A stretch of 64,000 nucleotides of DNA from NCBI RefSeq assembly GCF_037893015.1, contig NC_133660.1:162062937-162126936 (forward strand). The letters are read 5' to 3'. Below are positions 60,140 to 64,000 of the stretch, piece after piece; positions within the stretch are counted from its first letter, which is position 1; the number at the start of each line of letters is the position of its first letter. Source of the stretch: Macrotis lagotis. Lineage: Eukaryota; Chordata; Mammalia; Peramelemorphia; Peramelidae. The position numbers and the translations under genes were made by a program. A model generated the notes under the pieces. That model did not search any database, was not told the DNA's origin, and saw only the letters and a list, made by a program, of their open reading frames with translations.

Positions 60140-60480
60140 TCCTTTTTTTCCTCTCTTTTTTTATTTTGAATTTTTTACAATTTTTTTCCCCCAATCCTGC
60201 CTCCCTCCCCCCACTCCCCACAGAAGGCAGTCTGCTAGTCCCCACATTGTTTCCATGGTATACACTGATCTAAATTGAATGTGATGAGAGAGAAATCTAA
60301 GGAAGAAAATAAAGTATTGTGTCTGATTGTGACACTAATGTAATGAGCAAGTCCATCAAGGTTGGTTATCACCCCCATGTTGCTGTTAGGGTGCACAATG
60401 TTCCTCTGGTTCTGGTCATCTATCTCAGCATCAGTCCATGCAAATCTTTCCAGGCTTCCCTGAATTCCCATTCCTACTGA
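60140..60480 (-). mobile_element. L1 3' end, minus orientation, left part (interrupted)
   Basis: Same L1 3' region as 32970-33470, with small deletions. It stops at CATTCCTACTGA, where the HAL1-like element is inserted; the continuation is at 63601-63736. Confidence 0.8.
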
Positions 60481-60657
60481 CCCCCCCCCCCCTTATTTAT
60501 TTATTCTCATTTTGTACAAATTTTTTTTACATTAATAAAATATTCTTGTTTATGAGTAAACAAAATACCCCTCCCCCCACGAATATAGACTTGCTTGGGC
60601 GAAAAAGTAAAGGGGAGAGAAAAAAAATTAAAATTAAAAAATAATAGTAATAATTGT

Positions 60658-60800
60658 AGGTATGGCTAGGTGGCGCAATCAATGGACAAAGCACCAGCCC
60701 TGGAGCCAAAAGCACCGAGCCCACATCCAGCTTCGTAAACCCAACAATCACCCAGCTGTGTGACCTTCAAGCCACCCGATCCCCACTGCCCTGCAAAAAC
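60658..60800 (+). repeat. SINE-like module 1 inside the HAL1-like element
   Basis: Reads GGCTAGGTGGCGCAAT, then CCAGCCCTGGAGCC and CCCAGCTGTGTGACCTTCAA, ending CCCTGCAAAAACC. It is clearly related to the WSINE1-like family but differs at many sites. Oriented opposite to the host element. Confidence 0.8.
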
Positions 60801-60852
60801 CAAAATGAAGAAAAAAAAAGACCCAAAATAAAATAAAATAGTAATAATAGTA

Positions 60853-60985
60853 AGGGTGGCTGGTTGGCAGACAGAGCATTGGCCATTGAGCCAGGAGCAC
60901 CTGGGTCCAAATCCGGCCTCAGACACCCAAAGATCACCCCGCTATGTGGCCCCAGGCAGGCCATCCAGCCCCATTTGCCCTGCAC
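60853..60985 (+). repeat. SINE-like module 2 inside the HAL1-like element
   Basis: Reads AGGGTGGCTGGTTGGCAGAC, then CCAAATCCGGCCTCAGACAC and ends CCCATTTGCCCTGCAC. Shares the GATCACCC variant in place of AATTACCT with module 1's AATCACCC. Confidence 0.8.
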
Positions 60986-61194
60986 CCTCCCCCAAATAAT
61001 AATAACAAAAAATGTGCTTCAGTCTTTGTTCCAACACCAACTCTGTCGCGGGTGGATCACATTCTTTATGATAAGTCCATCCCAAAAGTTACTTCCATAT
61101 TTTTCCAACGTTGCCATTGCTGATCCCAACTCCCTCCTTTCTTATTTCTCCACTACCATGTACTATATTTTCTCTCTCCTTTCACTCTGACTCT

Positions 61195-61345
61195 GCTGTA
61201 GGGTATTTGAGTGTCGCAGCAGACAGTTCCCTGGCCCTGGGGCCAAGAGGCCCCAAGCCCCCATACCACCCATTAGGCCCAGCATCCACCTGGCCCTATG
61301 GTGCTAGACAGGCCATCCAATCCCAGTCCCTTGCAAGAAGTAAAA
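61195..61345 (+). repeat. SINE-like module 3 inside the HAL1-like element, highly diverged
   Basis: Reads GGGTATTTGAGTGTCGCAGC, then GGCCCTGGGGCCAAG, and ends CCAGTCCCTTGCAAGAAG. The order of motifs follows the SINE but identity is low; it could be an early-captured copy. Confidence 0.55.
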
Positions 61346-61818
61346 AAGAAAATATGTTATATCTGACCACTCTCCCCCCATGGTCTATCCTCTCCTCCAT
61401 CACTCACGTCCCACCCCTTCCCCCTGTCCCCACCCTCCTTCTTACTCCAGATGCCTATACCCCATTGAGGATATATGCTGTTTCCTCTCCTAGCCACCTC
61501 TGATGAGAGCAAAGGTTCCCTCATTCCCCCTTGCCTCCCTCCTTCCATATCATTGCAATAGCTCATTGTAATAAAAAAATCTTATTATATGAAATATCTT
61601 GGCCTATTCCCCCTCTCCTTTTTCTTTCTCCCATTCCATTTCCCTTTTTATCTATTGACTCCATTTTTACACCATATTTTATCTTTGAATTCAGCTTTCT
61701 CCTGTGCTTCAACTATAAAAGCTCCCTCTACCTGCTCTATTAACTGAGAAGGTTCATGAGTATTATCAGTGTCATTTTTCTATGCAGGAATACATGCAGT
61801 TCATCCTCATTAAGTCCC

Positions 61819-62960
61819 TCATATTTCCCCCCTCTCCTCCAATCTCCATGCTTCACCTGAGTCCTGTATCTGAAGATCAAACCTTCTGTTCAGCTCTGGC
61901 CATTCCAAAAGGAACCTTTGAAATGCCCCTGGTTCATTGAAAGTCCACCTTTTTTCCTGGAAGAGGACATTCAGCCTTGCTGGGTAGTTCATTCTTGGCT
62001 GCATTCTAAGCTCTTTTGCCTTCCGGTATATTATATTCCAAGCCCTATGAGCTTCCAATGTAGTTGCTGCTAAGTCCTGTGTGATCCTGACTGCAGCTCC
62101 ACGATATTTGAACTGTGTCCTTCTGGCTGCTTGTAATATTTTCTCTTTGACTTGGGAGTTCTGGAACTTGGCTATAATATTCCTAGGGGTTGGTTTTTTG
62201 GGATCTCTTTCTCTGGGGGATCGGTGGATTCTCTCCATTTCTATTTTGCCCTCTGCTTCTAGAATATCAGGGCAATTTTCCTGTAGTAATTCTTTGAAAA
62301 TGATGTCAAGGCTCTTTTCCTGATCATGATTTTCAGGTATTCCAATAATTTTTAAATTATCTTTCCTAAGTCTGTTTTCCATATCAGTTGTTTTTTCAAT
62401 GAGATATTTCATATTTTCTTCTAATTTTTCATTTTTTTGGTTTTGAAGTATTGATTCCTGATTTCTGGTAAATTCATCAATCTCTCTGAATTCTATTCTT
62501 TGTCTGAAGGATTTGTTCTCCTCAGAGAGTTTTCTATCTCTTTTTCCATCTGGCCCATTTTTCTTTTTAAAGCATTCTTCTCCTCAATAACTTTTTGAAC
62601 TGTTTTATCCATTTGACCTAAGTTGGTTTTTAGCATGCTATTTTCTTCAGCATTTTTTTGGATTTCCTTGACTAAGCTGCTGACTTCATTTTCATGTTTT
62701 TCCTGCATCTCTTTCCTTTCTTTTCCCAATTTTTCTTCCAACTCCCTCATTTGATTTTCAAAGTCTTTTTTGAGTTCTGTCATAGCCTGAGCTCAATTTC
62801 TGTTTTTCTTGGAGTCTTTAGATGCAGGAGCTTGTGCTTCCTCATCTTCAGACTGAGTATTTTGATCCTTCTTGGGCTCATTTGCAAAATATTTCTCAAT
62901 GGTCTTATTCTTGTTTCTCTGCTCATTTTTCCAGCCTGGGCCTGGTTTTGGGGTGCTTCC
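61819..62960 (-). pseudogene. Broken L1/HAL1 ORF1 (RNA-binding chaperone)
   Basis: ORF1p is the nucleic-acid chaperone of L1-type elements. In order on the minus strand: a charged N-terminal part; a long coiled coil at 62493-62783 (MTELKKDFENQMRELEEKLG and following heptads); then the RRM-like and C-terminal domains at 61819-62412. These include NLKIIGIPE, RNIIAKF and RITQDLAATTLEAHRAWNI. The coiled-coil part is in the same frame as the upstream segment but separated from it by one TGA (62793-62795). A frameshift between about 62493 and 62412 separates it from the RRM part. ORF1 therefore cannot be made intact from this copy. Confidence 0.85.
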
Positions 62961-63600
62961 TGAGCTTTTGGGGCACTCCCACAAGGGTCTCAGTGTGTGA
63001 GGCTCTGTCCTCCCTCCTGGTCTGTGAATGACCATAAGCACCCCCCTCTGCCATGGGGCTGAGGTGAGGGGGCCCTGCTGTTCTATGGGGGACCTAGACT
63101 GTGATCAGGATCTGAATGTGGTCAGAGCCCCAGAGTCCTGTTCCAGAGGCAGAGGACAGAGCTCTGCAGTCTCTCTTCACTCCCCTCCCTCAGCTCAATG
63201 GGCTCATGCCCTGGAGGCTCCTGCTTACTGGCTCTGCCAGCTTCTGTTTCCGGATCTGGGCTGTGCTGGCTTGGCTGCAGGCTGTGTGCCCTGAGGGCTG
63301 GGCTCCACATGCTTGCTCTGAGCCATGGCTCCCAGCGCCCTGGGGCTGCCTCCGGGAGGCTGAAGTTCTTTGGCTCTGGCGGGCCACCCCTCGGGCAGGC
63401 TGCCTCTCCAACCCCAGAGAGCAGAGCCTTTCTGCTCTTTTCCAGGTTACCTTGAGTAGGAGAACTGCTTCACTGGGTCCCTTTGTGGGTTCTGTCTCTC
63501 AAAAGTTTAGTTAGAGTCCTTAGTTTAGAAGTTTTATCAGAGATCACCTGAGACTGGATCCCTTCTTGTAGCCATCTTGGCTCCACCCCCCCCCCACTGA

Positions 63601-63736
63601 CTTCTAATAGAACAATAGATTCCATCACATACATATACCACATTTTAAACCATTCCCCAGTTAAAGGACATTTACTTAATTTCTAATTCTTTGCCACCAC
63701 GAACAGAGCTGCTAAGAATATTTTTGTACAAGTGAT
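63601..63736 (-). mobile_element. L1 3' end, right part
   Basis: Continuation of the L1 at 60140-60480: CTTCTAATAGAACAATAGAT and on to TTTTTGTACAAGTGAT, collinear with 33478-33620 of the other L1 copy. Interrupted again at its right end by a second HAL1-like element. Confidence 0.8.
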
Positions 63737-64000
63737 ATGTTTTTATTCATTACTAAAATATTCTTGTTTAAGACTAAACATAATACCCCTACCCCCCAAG
63801 AAATATAGACTCTCATGAGAAATAAAGGAAAGAGAAAAAAATGTGTTTCATTTTGTGTTCTGATACCATCATCTCTGTCTCGGGTGGATCACATTCCTTA
63901 TGATAAGTCCATCATAGAAGTTATTTCCATATTTTTCCACTGTTGCTGTTGTTGATTGTAACTCCCTCCATCCATTCTTCCCCACTACAATATATTATAT
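63737..64000 (-). mobile_element. Second HAL1-like element, 3' end only in window
   Basis: Matches the 3' region of the first element (60530-60630 joined to about 61010-61175): AAAATATTCTTGTTTAAGAC, then TCGGGTGGATCACATTC and TTCCATATTTTTCCA. It lacks the two SINE-like modules that separate these parts in the first copy. Runs off the right edge. Confidence 0.78.

Larger units (their letters stand above)
60481..63595 (-). mobile_element. HAL1-like retrotransposon (L1-derived, ORF1 only), about 3.1 kb
   Basis: Reading on the minus strand, it starts with a G run and GTGGAGCCAAGATGGC, closely like the start of mammalian L1s. A GC-rich 5' UTR (about 63040-63580) and a broken ORF1 (61819-62960) follow. 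The 1.3 kb of noncoding sequence after that ends in AATAAATAAATAAG and another G run. Where an L1 would carry ORF2 there is instead C/T-rich DNA with three SINE-like modules. It is inserted in an older L1 with ACTGA repeated at both ends (60476-60480, 63596-63600). HAL1 (half-L1) elements are a known mammalian class; assignment here is from structure. Confidence 0.75.

Noticed and set aside
60658-60985. tRNA gene candidates because of A- and B-box-like sequences
   Set aside because: These, like all other such hits, belong to tRNA-derived SINEs; no cloverleaf with a proper anticodon arm is formed.
62822-63514. Plus-strand and overlapping frames at 62.8-63.5 kb
   Set aside because: They are antisense to or out of frame with the retrotransposon ORF1 and its GC-rich 5' UTR.

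Overview
The window looks like marsupial nuclear DNA, most likely from a dasyuromorph or other Australian marsupial. It is AT-rich, has intron-split genes, and holds roughly thirty copies of a tRNA-derived SINE that begins GGGGCGGCTAGGTGGCRCAG and ends CCTTGCAAAAA. I recognise this as the marsupial WSINE1-like family. Older MIR and Mar1/Mon1-type CORE-SINEs and marsupial L1 3' ends are also present. The species call is inference from repeat content; no marker gene fixes it.

Two protein-coding genes, both on the minus strand, carry the conserved coding sequence. EXOC1 (exocyst subunit Sec3) runs from a CpG-island promoter near 36.2-36.66 kb down to the left edge. A probable untranslated first exon lies in the island, the ATG exon is at 31126-31259, and nine more coding exons end at 2171. 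Together they encode about the first 450 of the roughly 894 residues known for mammals; the rest lies left of the window. Upstream, at 46.2-53.1 kb, are the last two coding exons of EXOC1L, the small EXOC1-like paralogue. Both EXOC1L exons match EXOC1 exons in position, phase and sequence, so this is an old tandem duplication of the Sec3 N-terminal lipid-binding module. The first EXOC1L exon was not found and probably lies beyond 64 kb.

Region by region: 1-31 kb is EXOC1 exons with introns full of SINEs. 31.3-36.3 kb is EXOC1 intron 1, with two L1 3' ends in opposite orientation. 36.2-36.66 kb is the CpG-island promoter, bracketed by a 140-bp direct duplication. 36.7-46 kb is intergenic DNA with simple repeats, CORE-SINEs and L1 pieces. 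46-53.1 kb is EXOC1L. 53.1-64 kb is probably EXOC1L intron 1. It holds a compound triplet repeat, an unassigned terminal-exon candidate at 54.77-54.92 kb with a good poly(A) signal, a 38-bp-arm palindrome beside an AT tract, and a nest of L1 and HAL1-type (ORF1-only) retrotransposons at 60.1-64 kb.

The most unusual items are the HAL1-like element that carries three SINE-like modules and no ORF2, the orphan terminal exon at 54.8 kb, and the hairpin at 58.55-58.65 kb. I found no prokaryotic features, CRISPR arrays, confident RNA genes or viral genes.
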